A stretch of DNA of 64,000 bases from Calycina herbarum (Eukaryota > Ascomycota > Leotiomycetes > Helotiales > Pezizellaceae). The notes under the pieces are model-generated. The model worked only from the letters and a program-made list of their open reading frames with translations, had not been told where the DNA came from and did no database searches. Each line of letters opens with the position of its first letter. The first letter of the stretch is position 1. The stretch lies in NCBI GenBank assembly GCA_001414485.1, contig LLEY01000026.1:62001-126000 (forward strand). The letters are read 5' to 3'. Shown one piece after another: positions 1 through 13,400 of this stretch. The position numbers and the translations under genes were made by a program.

Positions 1-1403
1 TAATATACTTCCTCTTATAACTTTTACACTTAGTTATAGCCTTAGTTATTATATAAAAACTAGTAATTTCCTTGTATATTAACACTATATTATATATTAC
101 CCTAGTTAAGCCTTTTTCAAGTTAATTAAGAGACTGAATAATAGAACTAGGTAACGAGTCTTAATGTCTTTAAATCCGATCTTAAATAAGCGTTGATTAA
201 GCTATTATTTCGTATACGTTACTTAGTATTTTAGATGTCTATAGAGTATCTTCTAGTATTATTAGTGTTAGTGTACGAAGCCTTAAATCTGTAACGGCAC
301 GAAACAGACAATACTATGAAAGAGGCATATGGAAGTGCGTTCCGTAGAATAACATGCTTGGATACTAGGCTCTAAACACGAAGGAAAAGATCAAATTAAC
401 CTTTCTCGATACTAAGGGTAAGGGCATCTATATATAAGAGGGTCGGACAATAACAATAGACTCGGAGGTCCGAACCGGACATTCCTGATACTCGAATACA
501 TATCCCATCTAGTACGTAACCAAATCCAATACGTAACCCTTACATTCCTATAACCTGAACCGTATCCACTCTGGTACGTAACCTTGGCAATTCCCATTCC
601 TGATGGCTGGCTATCACAAAATCAAGCTTTGATAACACAGCTTCTAGGCTATATAGGACTAGCCTAGCCTCTTTAAAACTCGCGTAGATATTATCCTTTA
701 TAAATACTTTATAAAAAGCTACTTTAAACATGAAAAGAAAGGTTTCTTTAGTAATATAATTAATATAATTCTATACTAAGCCTAATATCTTAGCTCTATA
801 CGCTCGCTTTAATAGCGAGAAGCAGACTATATTAAGCAGCTATAGTAGGTACGATAAGTATAGAGGTATATAGAGGGTAATAATATTTAAGTCTTTATAG
901 AGTTACTAGAATTTAAGCGAGTTATAGCTTTTATAACTATTAATAATTAATAAATAATATCCTTCTATACTTTATATCTTTATATACTTGTTAAAATGCT
1001 TTAACTATATAACTCTAAGCTTATTATTTATCTAGCTATTATTACTAACCTTAATTACCTAATTATATAGTATATATATATCTTAGTACTAGGTAGAAAT
1101 AAGTACTTTACCTACGAATATAATAAATAGCGGGATTATCTATTCTATTATATTAACTCTCTAAATAACTATAACTTACTTACGATTACCTAGCTAAACT
1201 TGCTTTCGCTTCCTACGCGTTTCTAAGCTTATAAAAACAAGTTAGAATAAAATAACTTCTATTATAAAGCTACTTTTGTTAAAGTTATAAATATTCTTAT
1301 CTTAAATAATATATTTCTCTTTAATAGACTATATAAGTATAAACTATAAGCTAATAACTCGCGGATCCTTAGTTAAAGCTCGCTAACGATTATATAAACG
1401 ACT
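1..1403 (-). pseudogene. Fot1/pogo-type DDE transposase, C-terminal part (pogo-1, split by a gypsy insertion)
   Basis: Read on the minus strand this is the catalytic and C-terminal part of a Tc1/mariner (pogo/Fot1, DDE_1) transposase. The frame is littered with TAG/TAA stops but still shows a DEVGF-like block (now YNFNKSSF, near 1,240), an LDSHESH-like block, a late section ending near 540-731 that is open for about 60 codons, and a basic C-terminus at the window edge (K-S-Y-K-R-K). The N-terminal part lies at 13,915-14,300; the two are separated by a 12.5-kb nested gypsy insertion flanked by CTATC on both sides. It is dead, apparently through RIP. The element continues past base 1, so its end is unseen. 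A repeated GGTTACGTAC-type segment lies at 480-590. The family call is from recognised block order; no search was run. Confidence 0.75.
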
Positions 1404-1408
1404 CTATC
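1404..1408. repeat. Left target-site duplication CTATC of the outer gypsy element
   Basis: CTATC lies immediately before the 5' LTR and again at 13,910-13,914 immediately after the 3' LTR. Joining the sequence across these points keeps the reading frame of the split pogo transposase. Confidence 0.85.
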
Positions 1409-1640
1409 TATTACGGCGCTGGTCCGTAACACGTGATTCTCGGTCCTACACGTGACCGTCAGAGCCGCAACGCTTGGACGGATTTATAACGAGATTAAAG
1501 GCTCTTTATAGTTAGTAGGAATACCTCTTTTTCGTAGAGTATATATTCCGTATTCCCTTGTTCTTAGAACTATAGCTTTAAATTCTCGAATATATATATA
1601 TATACTCTTATATCTTTGTCTTTAGATATAGATCGTAATA
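1409..1640 (+). repeat. 5' LTR of outer gypsy-1 (LTR A)
   Basis: 232 bp, starting TATTACGGCG (ancestrally TG...) and ending GATCGTAATA (ancestrally ...CA). The same 232-bp length recurs at 4,468-4,699, 10,254-10,485 and 13,678-13,909. It contains a CACGTGATTC block and an AT-rich core with alternating TATATA. Confidence 0.92.
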
Positions 1641-1982
1641 TTATTTAAGCTTAACCCTTTTTACTTCCTACGAAGGATTATAATATTAACCGGATTCTAC
1701 GCTCGTAATAGCTAGAAGATCTCACACTTGTAACAGTATAATTATAACCCTCCTCCTCCGCCTATAACAGCCCCTCTTCTTATAAACGGATCCCTCGAGC
1801 ATCTCTACGTCTGTAACGACTTATCTCCTCGAAAGACACGCCTATAACAGCCTATATAACCTTTTTTATAACCTCTCTCTACCTTCTCCTCCTTTCTTTC
1901 CGATAATATAATAGCCGACACTCGAAGTAGTCGTAGTAGAAAAGGGAAGACACCTACTAGCTCGTCTCGAACCGAGCCTTAA

Positions 1983-2414
1983 TATAACGAAACTCAAACG
2001 AACTAAACAAAAGTGACTAAGTCTCGAAGGTTAGTATATAGGTAAGAAGTACAGATGCGCTAGATTGTTTACTTAGAAGTGAACTCGTTACTTATATCAA
2101 AGATGTTAAATAAGATAATAAGATTAATAACTAAAGTTAAGTACAAGGCTCTTATCTAATAGCAGACGTGCTAGTTTTATAGAACTGTAGTCCTCTGTTC
2201 TAATCGCTCTAGTCGCTCGCCCTGATCGCTTTAGTCGACAGGCGACTCGAGCGACTCAGGCGACTAGGTCACGTGATGTCCCTTACCAAAAGGAATCTAT
2301 AGATCGCTTAGCTAGCCTAAGGATCCTTCTTCTATAAGAGTTTCCGATAGTGCTTAACCTGTTAGAGCGCCGCCTAGTCTTCACTCGTTATATACTTACA
2401 CGTGATTCGTAACA
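1983..2414 (-). repeat. Solo LTR of the gypsy-2 family inside gag
   Basis: 432 bp flanked by a perfect 5-bp duplication CTTAA (1,978-1,982 and 2,415-2,419). The sister gypsy copy has the empty site with a single CTTAA (reverse strand, near 9,885-9,895), so the insertion is exact. It matches the LTRs at 18,721, 19,526 and 23,061. Orientation is minus, judged from the polypurine tract beside those copies. Confidence 0.9.
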
Positions 2415-4462
2415 CTTAACAACCGGATAACACCCCTAGAGTCGCCCCTCCCTCGCCTGCCTCCTCTGCGATAAGCGAGCCTTCTACGGACGAAAACGTT
2501 CGTTTATAAGCTGAAATCCTCTCTTTACATATATAACTCTACTAAACCTCGTTGCTTATAAACTACTCTAATAACCCTCTCTCGAGCCGCGAGTATACGT
2601 AAGCTCTCCGAGAGACTACTACTAACTCCTCCCGTTCCCGATTTAGTTCTAACAATTCTGCTTATAAGTTCTAAGATAGCGAGAAACTTAAGAACAGTAT
2701 CTCCTCGTTATATAAGGCCTAGCGGATTATCCTAGCTAGTAAAATAAGAAAGAACCTCTTTAAAGACGAATAAGATAAACTTACCTTTGTCTTTATAGCT
2801 ACTTCTAGTATAGTATAAGAGTATCTAGAACTATAGATGGATTTTAGTTCTCCTACCTTATTTATAGACGTTATAGATATACTTATATATCTAGATACCT
2901 TGTTCGTAGATAGTAATAAAGCTATAAAGGCTTATAAGGTCTTCTATAAACTCTTAATATAAGAGGACGAGACTTTTACTATGTTTAAAGCAACCTTCTT
3001 AAGCCTTATAACTAAGGCTTATATCCTGTTAAGTAAGTAGTCCGAAGATTTATACTAGAAGCTTACGCTAGCTCTCTAAGTAAGTATCTTACTAGTCTAA
3101 ATCACTCTAGCAACCTTTAACCAGTTATATAACCGCTGTTACTCTATCTATTAAGATAGAGTAACTATTAAGGAACGCCTTATAGCTTACTACAACCGCC
3201 GCCTACTTATAAGAGGTTTTCTTACTAGCTACAGATTAACTTACTAACTTCCGGCTCTACGTGCTACTATTAGTTATCCGCTAACCTAAAGCCCGGTCCG
3301 TTACTCTCTAGTTATAGACCGTAAGACTTCTTTGCCTACTCGTAAGAGTATAACTCCTGTCTAGGATATAGTAGACGTTATCTATTATAATTATAATAAA
3401 CCTAGGTACTATGCTAGTAAATGTCCTCTTTCTCGAAAACCCTCTACAGCTATTAAGCTATTAGAAGACGCTGAAAACTCGCTTATAGACTCCTATAGAC
3501 TACAAGCGTCTAGAGAAGAATCAGTTAACGAGGAACTCGTCTATAAGGACTTAGGAAAAGAATAGCTCTAAAGTAAGTCTCCTCTTTAGAGTAAAATAAA
3601 CTTAGATCTTAACCTCTTAATCTAAGTTATATAATAGATAGAAAGGCTTTTATAACTATATATACTTTAATTAAGAATAGATATACTTTTAATACTACTA
3701 GACTTATTAATACTAGAGTAAATAGATAGCTATTTATTAACATAGCTTTAGCTAACTAGTTAAGTTAATATTATAGATAGGCTATAGAAAAGCTGTTATA
3801 TATAATATTAATTATAGGGTTTAATAGATATAAAGAACTAGCGATTACTCGCGTTATTCGCTTAATACTAAGTATCGATAGACGATAGTTTACTAATACG
3901 CTCTTTCTAATTACTAATATCAGCGGATACGATATTATTATCAGCTATTAATAGCTTATAGACATAAATATAAAGTTAGTAGTCTATAGCTATAAGATTA
4001 AGTAGCTAGAATCCCTTCCCTTAGTTCGTCGATTTAATTACTTAGTACCTATTACTAGGGAATCGATAACTATCTCTCTACTAGACCTCTAGGCTTAGAA
4101 GGATATAGAGAACCGCGACCTCTACTAGAATACTATAGAGGAACCTATATTAATCTATTTAATACTACCTTAAAGCTAGCGCTAAACCCCGCTACTAGTT
4201 ACTCTCGAGGAAATTCTAGACAAAAGCTTTTAGTAAGACCTCGTCTCTGCCTAGAATAGAATACAGGTCCTTATTCTTAACTACTAATAACGTTGTCGAT
4301 CCTTCTTAGGAAAACGATCAGTTATAGACTATAAAGCGGCTATAAGCTCGCTTACGAATATCTATCTGTAAACCTATAGAAGACTTTGCTATTAATATCT
4401 ATTATATTAGAGCTGCCGCTTTTAAACTTAACCTTTAAAAGCGTGATAATAAAGCCTTCTCT

Positions 4463-4467
4463 ACTAG
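4463..4467. repeat. Left target-site duplication ACTAG of the inner gypsy element
   Basis: ACTAG before the inner element and ACCAG after it (10,486-10,490) differ by one C/T transition. The uninterrupted counterpart in the inner element itself (minus strand near 7,868) reads CTACTAGCTTATAAG, which confirms the join. Confidence 0.85.
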
Positions 4468-4699
4468 TGTTACGATCTATATCTAAAGGCAAAGGTATAA
4501 GAGTATATGTGTATATATTCGAGAATTTAAAGCTACAGTTCTAAGAACGAGGGAATATAGAATATATACTCTATAAAAAAGAGGTATTTCTACTAACTAT
4601 AAAGAGCTTTTAATCTCGTTATAAATCCGTCTAAGTGTTACAGCTCTGACAGTTATATATAGGACCGAGAATCACGTATTATAGACTAGCGCTATAATA
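4468..4699 (-). repeat. 3' LTR of inner gypsy-1 (LTR B)
   Basis: 232 bp, reverse-complement copy of LTR A. It is preceded on the minus strand by an A/G-rich tract (4,700-4,714) that serves as polypurine tract. Confidence 0.9.
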
Positions 4700-4714
4700 T
4701 TACCCCCTCTTTTA
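4700..4714 (-). other. Polypurine tract of inner gypsy-1
   Basis: On the minus strand this reads TAAAAGAGGGGGTAA directly before the 3' LTR, the expected site of plus-strand priming in LTR retrotransposons. It marks 4,468-4,699 as the 3' LTR. Confidence 0.7.
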
Positions 4715-7700
4715 GAAAAAGCTTGTTTATAAGCTTTATATTACGACTAAATCGTTCGTTAGATGATTATAATCGTCTATTCCGTCTTCCTATACTCGTA
4801 TCTAGCTTTATAAAGCCCTTAGTAGACTAGCGTAGGCTAGATTAGTAAGGTGAAAATCGTATAATTTATATAGGTAATACTTAAAATTCGAGGCCGGATA
4901 CTACTATAGATTAGGGTTATAGCTTAACTATTGAACCCTGTATTAGAGCTTTCTACGAACTGCCTTTATAGCTAAGACTTCTTCTACTTCCTACTCTTCC
5001 TAATCTATAACTTATATTAGCAGGGGTAGTTCGTTTACCTATCTAGGTAACGGATCTATAGCAGCCTTATAAAGTAGTAACAGGTGGAATACGAGGTGTA
5101 TATAGAAGTAGTCTAGTAGTTCGAGCTAGAAAGAGTGTTCTTCGTAGGCTATAATCTAGAACGGACCCTTGTTTTGTCTATCTAGCTTATAGCTTAGCCG
5201 GTCTGTCTTCTAATTATAAGTTAATACCTAAATAAAGTCGTCTATGTTAAAGTCTACTACTCTTTAAATCTAGTTTATAGACCTTATATAGCAGTCTTAT
5301 ACTTTACTAACTAATTCCTTTACTATGGTCTAAGTGTCGTATATTCTTTATATAAGTGCCTCTATATTAGTCTAGTTAAGCTGTTTGTAGACTATTATAG
5401 ATTTATCTAAACGGTTCTAATCGAAGGATATAGTAGCTATATATCTATTAATTACTTTAAAGGGCGAGAGCTTACCTAGACTCTTATATAGAAGCGTAAG
5501 CTAAGCGTAGTCTAGAATAGGGACAAGTTCGCTCTAGTTGTCCTAATAGTAACTAACAAAAGGCTATAGGCGTTGATTAATCTATTAGTTTATAATTTCA
5601 GTTTATTTATTAGTTTATAAGTAGAAAGTAGTAAATAGCTTAAGCTTTATACTAAGGATTCTATAGAATTCAGACTAGAAAGAAGAAATAAACTATAGTC
5701 TATAGTCTAAAACAATGCTTTATAGATAGCCGTAGGTTTAATAGATCTATATAACATATATTCGAGCTATATCTTAGGCTATAACTGTCTTTAGATAGGG
5801 GATCGAGACCGATTACTTAGTTAGACGATCTATAACTACTTATAAGGTATTATAACCTTATTTATTAGTAGGGAAAGACTTATAGTCTATAGTAATATAC
5901 TACTAGAGACGTTCTAGAACTAGTAACAGGTATAAAAACCTAGGTTTATAGTTATAAGGAACTGTAGTATATTAATAGTCTCCGTAGTTACTAATATAGG
6001 TTTCTACGAACGTCTGTAAACCTTTCTACTAGTATCTATAAGCGAGGATAGCTACCGTCTTTATCCGTCTAGTATAAGCCGTAGATACTTATATATAAGC
6101 TTTATAGATTAGGTCTATCTATAAGATACCTTAATTAGGAACCACGAGTCTCTTTTACTAAAGAAGTAAGCTATTCTCTATTATCTAGTTTTAGTACTCA
6201 CAAATAGCTTTTATTTAGTCGTCTTCTAAGTCTAAAGAGTTATAGTTAGTAGTAAGTAACTAGTCAACAAGGTTAAGTAAGGGTTCTAAGGTAACTAGGG
6301 CTAACGTTATAAGAGGTTCTAATCGAGTAGTAATACATAGATCTAACTAATTAGACATAAGTAAGGTTTATTATCTTATAGACGCTTTTAGGTCGTTCTA
6401 TAGGTTAACGTCTTAGTCTCGGCGTATTAGCGTATCTGTTTTCTTATACTACTTACTAGATTAAAACGTAATTATAAAATAGAACTCTAATAGAAACTCT
6501 GCCTATCTCGCTTACTACTAGTTTAAGGTTTTAAAGGTTATAAAGTACTCTAAAGCCTTATAATCAGTGAAGACCTTAATCTAGGAGCTAGTCTAAGCAA
6601 GATCTGCTCGCTATTGTTTAAAAGAGCGTATAATAGCTAGTATCTCCTTATTATAGATTTAGTAGTTTAGCTCGGCAGGGTTCATCGTCTTTGAGAAGTA
6701 GCCTATAGGTCTCTATAGTTCGGTTTCAGATATACGTTATAATATTACAGCTATAACTACTCCGTCAAAAGCGTTAGTCTTAACTATAGTCTCTAAATCA
6801 GCTATAAAGTAGTATAAGAGAGAGGTAGTAACTAAGGCTTCTTTTAATATATTAAAAGCCTTCTTATATTCTAAGTCAAACTTAAATAGCACTTCCTTAC
6901 TTATAAGATAGTTTAGTAAATAAGTAATCTGTCTATAATCTTAAATAAAACGTCGGTAGAAGTTATAAAAACCTAGGAAGGACTAGATACTCTTAATAGT
7001 ACTAGGATATTTCTAGGAAACGATTGCTAAGATCTTCTCTAGGTCGACTTTAATTCTATCTATAGAGATAATAAAACTAAGGTACTTTATATAAGTAACG
7101 TAGAACTCTATCTTCTTAATATCTACTTATAGCCCAGCTTTATAGAGCTGTTCTAAGACCTTATAGACGTGTTTAACATATTTAAGCTTATTATTAGAGT
7201 AAGCTATATAAAAGTTATTAAGATATTCTATAAGAACGCTATTTATATACCTCTAGTATATAGTAGGACCGTTAGTTAAGCTAAAAGGCAATATCTTATA
7301 TTTAAATATACTATAATAGGTTTAAAAGGTTATAAGTTCTTCTAACTCTAGTTCTATATATATATAGTTAAAAGCTTAACAAATGTTAAGCTTTATAAGG
7401 ATTTTAGTACTAGTAATTCGTATAAGAGTTTCGTCGATTAGCGGAAGAGGGTGCTAGTCCTTATAAGTAAGGTTGTTAAGTTTCTAGTAGTTAATATAGA
7501 GCTGTAAGCTTCTATTAGGCTTCTTTACGAATAGTACTAGAGAGGCGAAAGAGGCGTAGCTAGGAATAATAAACCCTTTGTTAAGGTTATTAAGGATATA
7601 CTACTTTATAGCTAGAAGTTCCTTAGTCGTCATCCTATATAATAGGCTATATAATAGGGTATTTAGACCTATAAGTTCGATCTAGTAGTCGACTTAGTTT

Positions 7701-10253
7701 TATAGCAGGGGAAGCTCGTCTAAAGCTCTCTTTAAAAAGATATCCTTAAAGTCTATATATTCCTAGTAAACGTTCTATTCTACTAGTTGTTCGTCTAAAG
7801 CGTAATCTACTAAAGAGAGCTCTATACGTAACCTGTCTATAAGAGTATAGTCGATCTCTTATAAGCTAGTAGAGAAGACTTCGTTATCGCGCTTTTGAAG
7901 GTTAAGTTTGAAAGCGACAGCTCTAATATAATAGATATTAATAGCGAAGTCTTCTATAGGTTTACAGATGTCTATAAGCGAGCTCATAGCTGCTTTACAG
8001 TCTATAACTGAACGTTTTCCTAAAGAGGATCGACAACGTTGTTAGCAGTTAGGAATAAGAACCTATATTCTATTCTAGGCAGAGACGAGGTCTTACTAAA
8101 AGCTTTCGTCTAGAATTTCCTCGAGAGTAACTAGTAGTAGGGTTTAGCGCTAGCTTTAAGGCAGTATCGAATAGATTAATATAGGTTCCTCTATAGTATT
8201 CTAGTAGAGGTCGCGGTTCTCTATATCCTCCTAAGCTTAGAGGTCTAGTAAGGAGATAGTTATTGATTCTCTAGTAATAGATACTAAGTAATCGAATTAA
8301 CGAACTAGGGGAAGGGATTCTAGCTACTTAATCTTATAGCTATAGACTACTAACTTTACATTTACGTCTATAAGCTATTAACAGCTAATAATAATATTAT
8401 ATTTACTAATATTAGTAATTAGAAAGGGCGTATTAGTAAACTATTATCTGTTAATACTTAGTATTAAGCGAATAACGTAAGTAATCGCTAGTTCTTTATA
8501 TCTATTAAACTCTATAATTAATATTATATATAATAGCTTTTCTATAACCTATTTATAATATTAACTTAACTAGTTAGCTAAAGCTATGTTAATAAATAGC
8601 TATCTATTCTCTCTAGTATTAATAAGTCTAGTAGTATTAAAAGTATATCTATTCTTAATTAAAGTATATATAGTTATAAAAGCCTTTCTACTTATTATAC
8701 GACTTAGATTAAGAGGTTAAGATCTAAGTTTGTTTTACTCTAAAGAGGAGACTTGCTTTAGAGCTGTTCTTTTCTCGAGTTCTTATAGACGAGTTCCTCG
8801 TTAGCCGATTCTTCTCTAGACGCTTGTAGTCTATAGGAGTCTATAAGCGAGTTTTCAGCGTCTTCTAATAGCTTAATAGCTGTAGAGGGTTTTCGAGGAA
8901 GAGGGTATTTACTAGTATAGTACCTAGGTTTATTATAATTATAATAGATAACGTCTACTATATCCTAGACAGGAGTTGTACTCTTATAAGTAGGCAAAGG
9001 AGTCTTACGGTCTATAACTAGAGAGTAATAGACCGGGCTTTAGGTTAGCAGATAACTAATAGTAGTATATAGAGCCGGAAGTTAGTAAGTTAATCTATAG
9101 CTAGTAGGGAAACCTCTTATAGATAGGCAGCGGTTGTAGTAAGCTATAAAGCGTTCCTTAATAGTTACTCTATCTTAATAGATAGAGTAACAGCGGTTAT
9201 ATAACTGGTTAAAGGTTACTAGGGTAATTCAGACTAGTAAGATACTTACTTAGAGAGCTAGTATAAGCTTCTAGTATAAATCTTTAGACTACTTACTTAA
9301 CAGGATATAAGCCTTAGTTATAAGGCTTAAGAAGGTTGCTTTAAACATAGTAAAAGTCTTGTCCTCTTATATTAAGAGTTTATAGAAGACCTTACAGACC
9401 TCTATAGCTTCGTTACTATCTACGAACAAGGTATCTAGATATATAAGTATATCTATAACGTCTATAAATAAGATAGAGGAACTAAAATCTATCTATAATT
9501 CTAGGTACTCTTATACTATATCAGAAGTAGCTATAAAGACAAAGGTAAGTTTATCTTATTCGTTCTTAAAGAGGTTCTTTCTTATTTTACTAGCTAGGAT
9601 AATCTACTAGGCCTTATATAATAGGGAGATGCTGTTCTTAAGTTTCTCGCTATCTTAGAACTTATAAGTAGAATTATTAGAACTAAATCAGGAACAGGAG
9701 GAGTTAGTAGTAGCCTCTTAGAGAGCTTACGTATACTTGCGGCTTAGGAGAGGGTTATTAGAGTGGTTTATAAGCAACGGGGTTTAATAGAGTTGTATAT
9801 ATAAAGAGAGGATTTCAGTCTATAAACGAACGTTTTCGTCCGTAGGAGGCTCGCTTATCGTAGGGGAGGCAGGCGAGAGAGGGGCGACTCTAGGGGTGTT
9901 ATCCGGTTGTTAAGACTCGGTTCGAGACGAGCTAGTAGGTGTCTTCCCTTTTCTACCACGACTACTTCGAGTGTTAGCTATTATATTATCGGAAAGAAAG
10001 GAGGAGAAGGTAGAGAGAGGTTATAAAAAAAGGTTGTATAGGCTGTTATAGGCGTGTCTTTCGAGGAGATAAGTCGTTACAAACGTAGAGATGCTCGAGG
10101 GATCCGTTTATAAGAAGAGGGGCCGTTATAAGCAGAGGAGAAGGGTCGTAATTATACTATTATAAGTGTAAGATCTTCTAGCTGTTACAAGCGTAGAATC
10201 CGGTCGATATTATAATCCTTCGTAGAGAGTAAAAAGGGTTAAGCTTTAAATAA
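4715..10253 (-). pseudogene. gag-pol of inner gypsy-1, RIP-degraded and lacking the RT catalytic motif
   Basis: Minus-strand coding relic. Compared base by base with the outer copy at 11,152-11,178, the stretch near 7,195-7,200 lacks 21 bp (seven codons) covering the YLDDILIY-type RT core. Integrase and a chromodomain lie in the lower-coordinate third. Stops are scattered throughout. Even without RIP, this copy could not encode an active RT. Confidence 0.75.
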
Positions 10254-10485
10254 TATCACGATCTATATCTAAAAGCAAAGGTATAAGAGTATATATATAT
10301 ATATTCGAGAATTTAAAGCTATAGTTCTAAGAACGAGGGAATACGGAATATATACTCTACGAAAAAGAGGTATTCCTACTAACTATAAAGAGCCTTTAAT
10401 CTCGTTATAAATCCGTCTAAGCGTTGCGGCTCTGACGGTCACGTGTAGGACCGAGAATCACGTGTTACGGACCAGCGCCGTAATA
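10254..10485 (-). repeat. 5' LTR of inner gypsy-1 (LTR C)
   Basis: 232 bp, the partner of the LTR at 4,468. Its outer end abuts ACCAG, the altered right copy of the target duplication. Confidence 0.9.
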
Positions 10486-10490
10486 ACCAG

Positions 10491-13400
10491 CTTATAAGAG
10501 ATCGACTATACTCTTATAGACAGGTTACGTATAGAGCTCTCTTTAGTAGATTACGCTTTAGACGAATAACTAGTAGAATAGAACGTTTGCTAGGAATATA
10601 TAGACTTTAAGGATATCTTTTTAAAGAGAGCTTTAAACAAGCTTCCTCTACTATAAAACTAAGTCGACTACTAGATCGAACTTATAGGTCTAAATACTCT
10701 ATCGTATAGCCTATTATATAGGATAACGACTAAGGAACTTCTAGCTATAAAATAGTATATTCTTAATAACCTTAATAAAGAGTTTATTATTCCTAGCTAT
10801 GCCTCTTTCGCCTCTCTAGTACTGTTTATAAAGAAGCCTAATAGAAGCTTATAGCTCTATATTAACTACTAGAAACTTAATAACCTTACTCGTAAGAACT
10901 AGTACTCTCTTCTACTAATCGACGAAACTCTTATATAAATTACTAGTATTAAAATCCTTATAAAGCTTAACATTTATTAAGCTTTTAACTATATATATAT
11001 AGAACTAGAGTTAGAAGAACTTATAACCTTTTAAACCTATTATAATACGTTTAAATATAAGGTGTTACCTTTTAGCTTAACTAACGGTCCTACTATATAC
11101 TAGAGGTATATAAATAGCGTTCTTATAGAATATCTTAATAACTTTTATATAGCTTACCTTAATAATATTCTTATATACTTTAATAATAAGCTTAAATATG
11201 TTAAACACGTCTATAAGGTCTTAGAACAGCTCTATAAAGCTAGGCTATAAGTGGATATTAAGAAGATAGAGTTCTACGTTACTTATATAAAGTACCTTAG
11301 TTTTATTATCTCTATAGACGGAATCGAAGTCGACCTAGAGAAGATCTTAGTAATCGTTTCCTAGAAATATCCTAGTACTATTAAGGGTATCTAGTCCTTC
11401 CTAGGTTTTTATAACTTCTACCAACGTTTTATTTAGAATTATAAACAGATTACTTATCTACTAAACTATCTTATAAGTAAGGAAGTACTATTTAAGTTTA
11501 ACTTAGAATATAAGAAGGCTTTTAATACGTTAAAAGAAGCCTTAGTTACCGCCTCTCTCTTATACTACTTTATAGCCGATTTAGAGACTATGGTTAAGAC
11601 TGACGCTTCTAACAGAGTAGTTATAGCTGTAATATTATAACGTATATCTAAAACCGAACTATAGAGACCTATAAGCTACTTCTTAAAGACGATGAACCCT
11701 GCTAAGCTAAACTACTAAATCTATAATAAGGAGATACTAGCTATTATACGCTCTTTTAGATAATAGTAAGCGGATCTTACTTAGACTAGCTCCTAGATTA
11801 AGGTCTTTACTAATTATAAGGCTTTAAAGTACTTTATAACCTCTAAAACCTTAAACTAGCGGTAAGCGAGATAGGTAGAGTTTCTATTAGAGTTCTATTT
11901 TATAATTATGTTTTAATCTAGTAAGTAGAACGAGAAAATAGACATGCTAATACGCCGAGACTAAGACGTTAACCTATAGAACGACCTAAAAGCGTCTATA
12001 AGATAATAAACCTTGTTTATGTTTGATTAGTTAGATCTATATATTACTACTTAATTAGAACCTCTTATAACGTTAGCCCTAGTTACCTTAGAACCCTTGC
12101 TTAACCTTGTCGACTAGTTACTTACTACTAACTATAACTCTTCGGACTTAGAAGACGACTAAACGAAAGCTACCTGCGAGTACTAAAACTAGATAATAGA
12201 GAACGGCTTACTTCTTTGGTAAAAGAGACTCGTAGTTCCTAATTAAGGTACTTTATAGACGGACCTAATCTATAAGGCTTACGTATAAGTATTTACAGCT
12301 TACCCTAGACAGACAAAGACGGTAGCTATCCTCGCCCGTAGATACTAGTAGAAAGGTTTACAGACGTCTATAGAAACCTATATTAGTAACTACGGAGACT
12401 GTCGACGTGCTACGGTTCCTTATAACTGTAAACCTAGGTTTTTATACCTGTTACTAGTTCTAGAACATCTCTAGTAGTATATTACTATAGACTATAAGTC
12501 TTTCCCTACTAATAAACAAGGTTACGATACCTTATAGGTAGTTATAGATTGCCTAACTAAGTAATCAGTCTCGATCCCCTATTTAAAGATAGTTATAGCC
12601 TAAGATATAGCTTGAATATATGTTATATAGATCTATTAAACCTATAGCTATCTATAAAGTATTATTTTAGACTATAGACTATAGTTTGTTTCTTCTTTCT
12701 AGTCTAAATTCTATAGAATCCTTAGTATAAAGCTTAAGCTATCTACTACTTTCTACTTATAAACTAACGGATAAACTAAAATTATAAACTAATAGATTAA
12801 TCAACGCTTATAGCCTTTTATTAGTTACTATTAGGATAACTAGAGCGAACTTATCCCTATTCTAGACTATGCTTAGCTTACGCTTTTATATAAGAGTCTA
12901 GGTAGGCTCTTACTCTTTAAAGTAATTAACAGATATATAGCTACTACGTTCTTTGATTAGAACCGTCTAGATAAATCTGTAATAGTCTATGAATAGCTTA
13001 ACCGGACTGATATAGAGGCACTTGTATAGAGAATATATAACACTTAGACTGTAGTAAAGGAATTAGTTAGTAAAGTATAAGACTGCTATATAAGATCTAT
13101 GAACCGGATTCGAAGAGTAGTAGACTTTAATATAGACGACTTTGTTTAGGTATTAACTTGTAATTAGAAGATAGACTAGCTAAGCTATAAGCTAGATAGA
13201 CAAAACAAGAGTCTGTTCTAGATTATAGCTTGCGAAGGATACTCTTTCCGGCTTAAACTGTTAGACTACTTCTGTATATACCCTGTATTCTACCTGTCAC
13301 TGCTCTGTAAGACTACTATAGATCCGTTACCTAGATAGGTAAACAAACCACCCCTGCTAATACAAGTTATAGATTAGGAAGAGTAGGAAGTAGAAGAAGT

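Larger units (their letters stand above)
1641..4467 (+). pseudogene. gag to early pol of outer gypsy-1, RIP-degraded
   Basis: The internal region after LTR A. A CCHC zinc knuckle is recognisable at 3,383-3,427, but its first two cysteines and its histidine now read Tyr; only the last Cys (TGT at 3,422) survives. The region runs through the protease into the start of the RT domain and stops at the ACTAG target of the inner element (4,463-4,467). A solo LTR interrupts gag at 1,983-2,414. Stops are mostly TAG and TAA. The missing reading continues at 10,491. Confidence 0.75.
4468..10485 (-). mobile_element. Inner Ty3/gypsy chromovirus (gypsy-1 inner copy), nested in its own sister copy
   Basis: A complete 6,018-bp element on the minus strand: 5' LTR 10,254-10,485, gag, protease, RT, RNase H, integrase with chromodomain, polypurine tract 4,700-4,714, 3' LTR 4,468-4,699. 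The internal sequence is co-linear with the outer copy along its whole length except for a 21-bp gap in the RT active-site region and the absence of the solo LTR. Reading frames are broken throughout by RIP-type stops. Confidence 0.9.
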
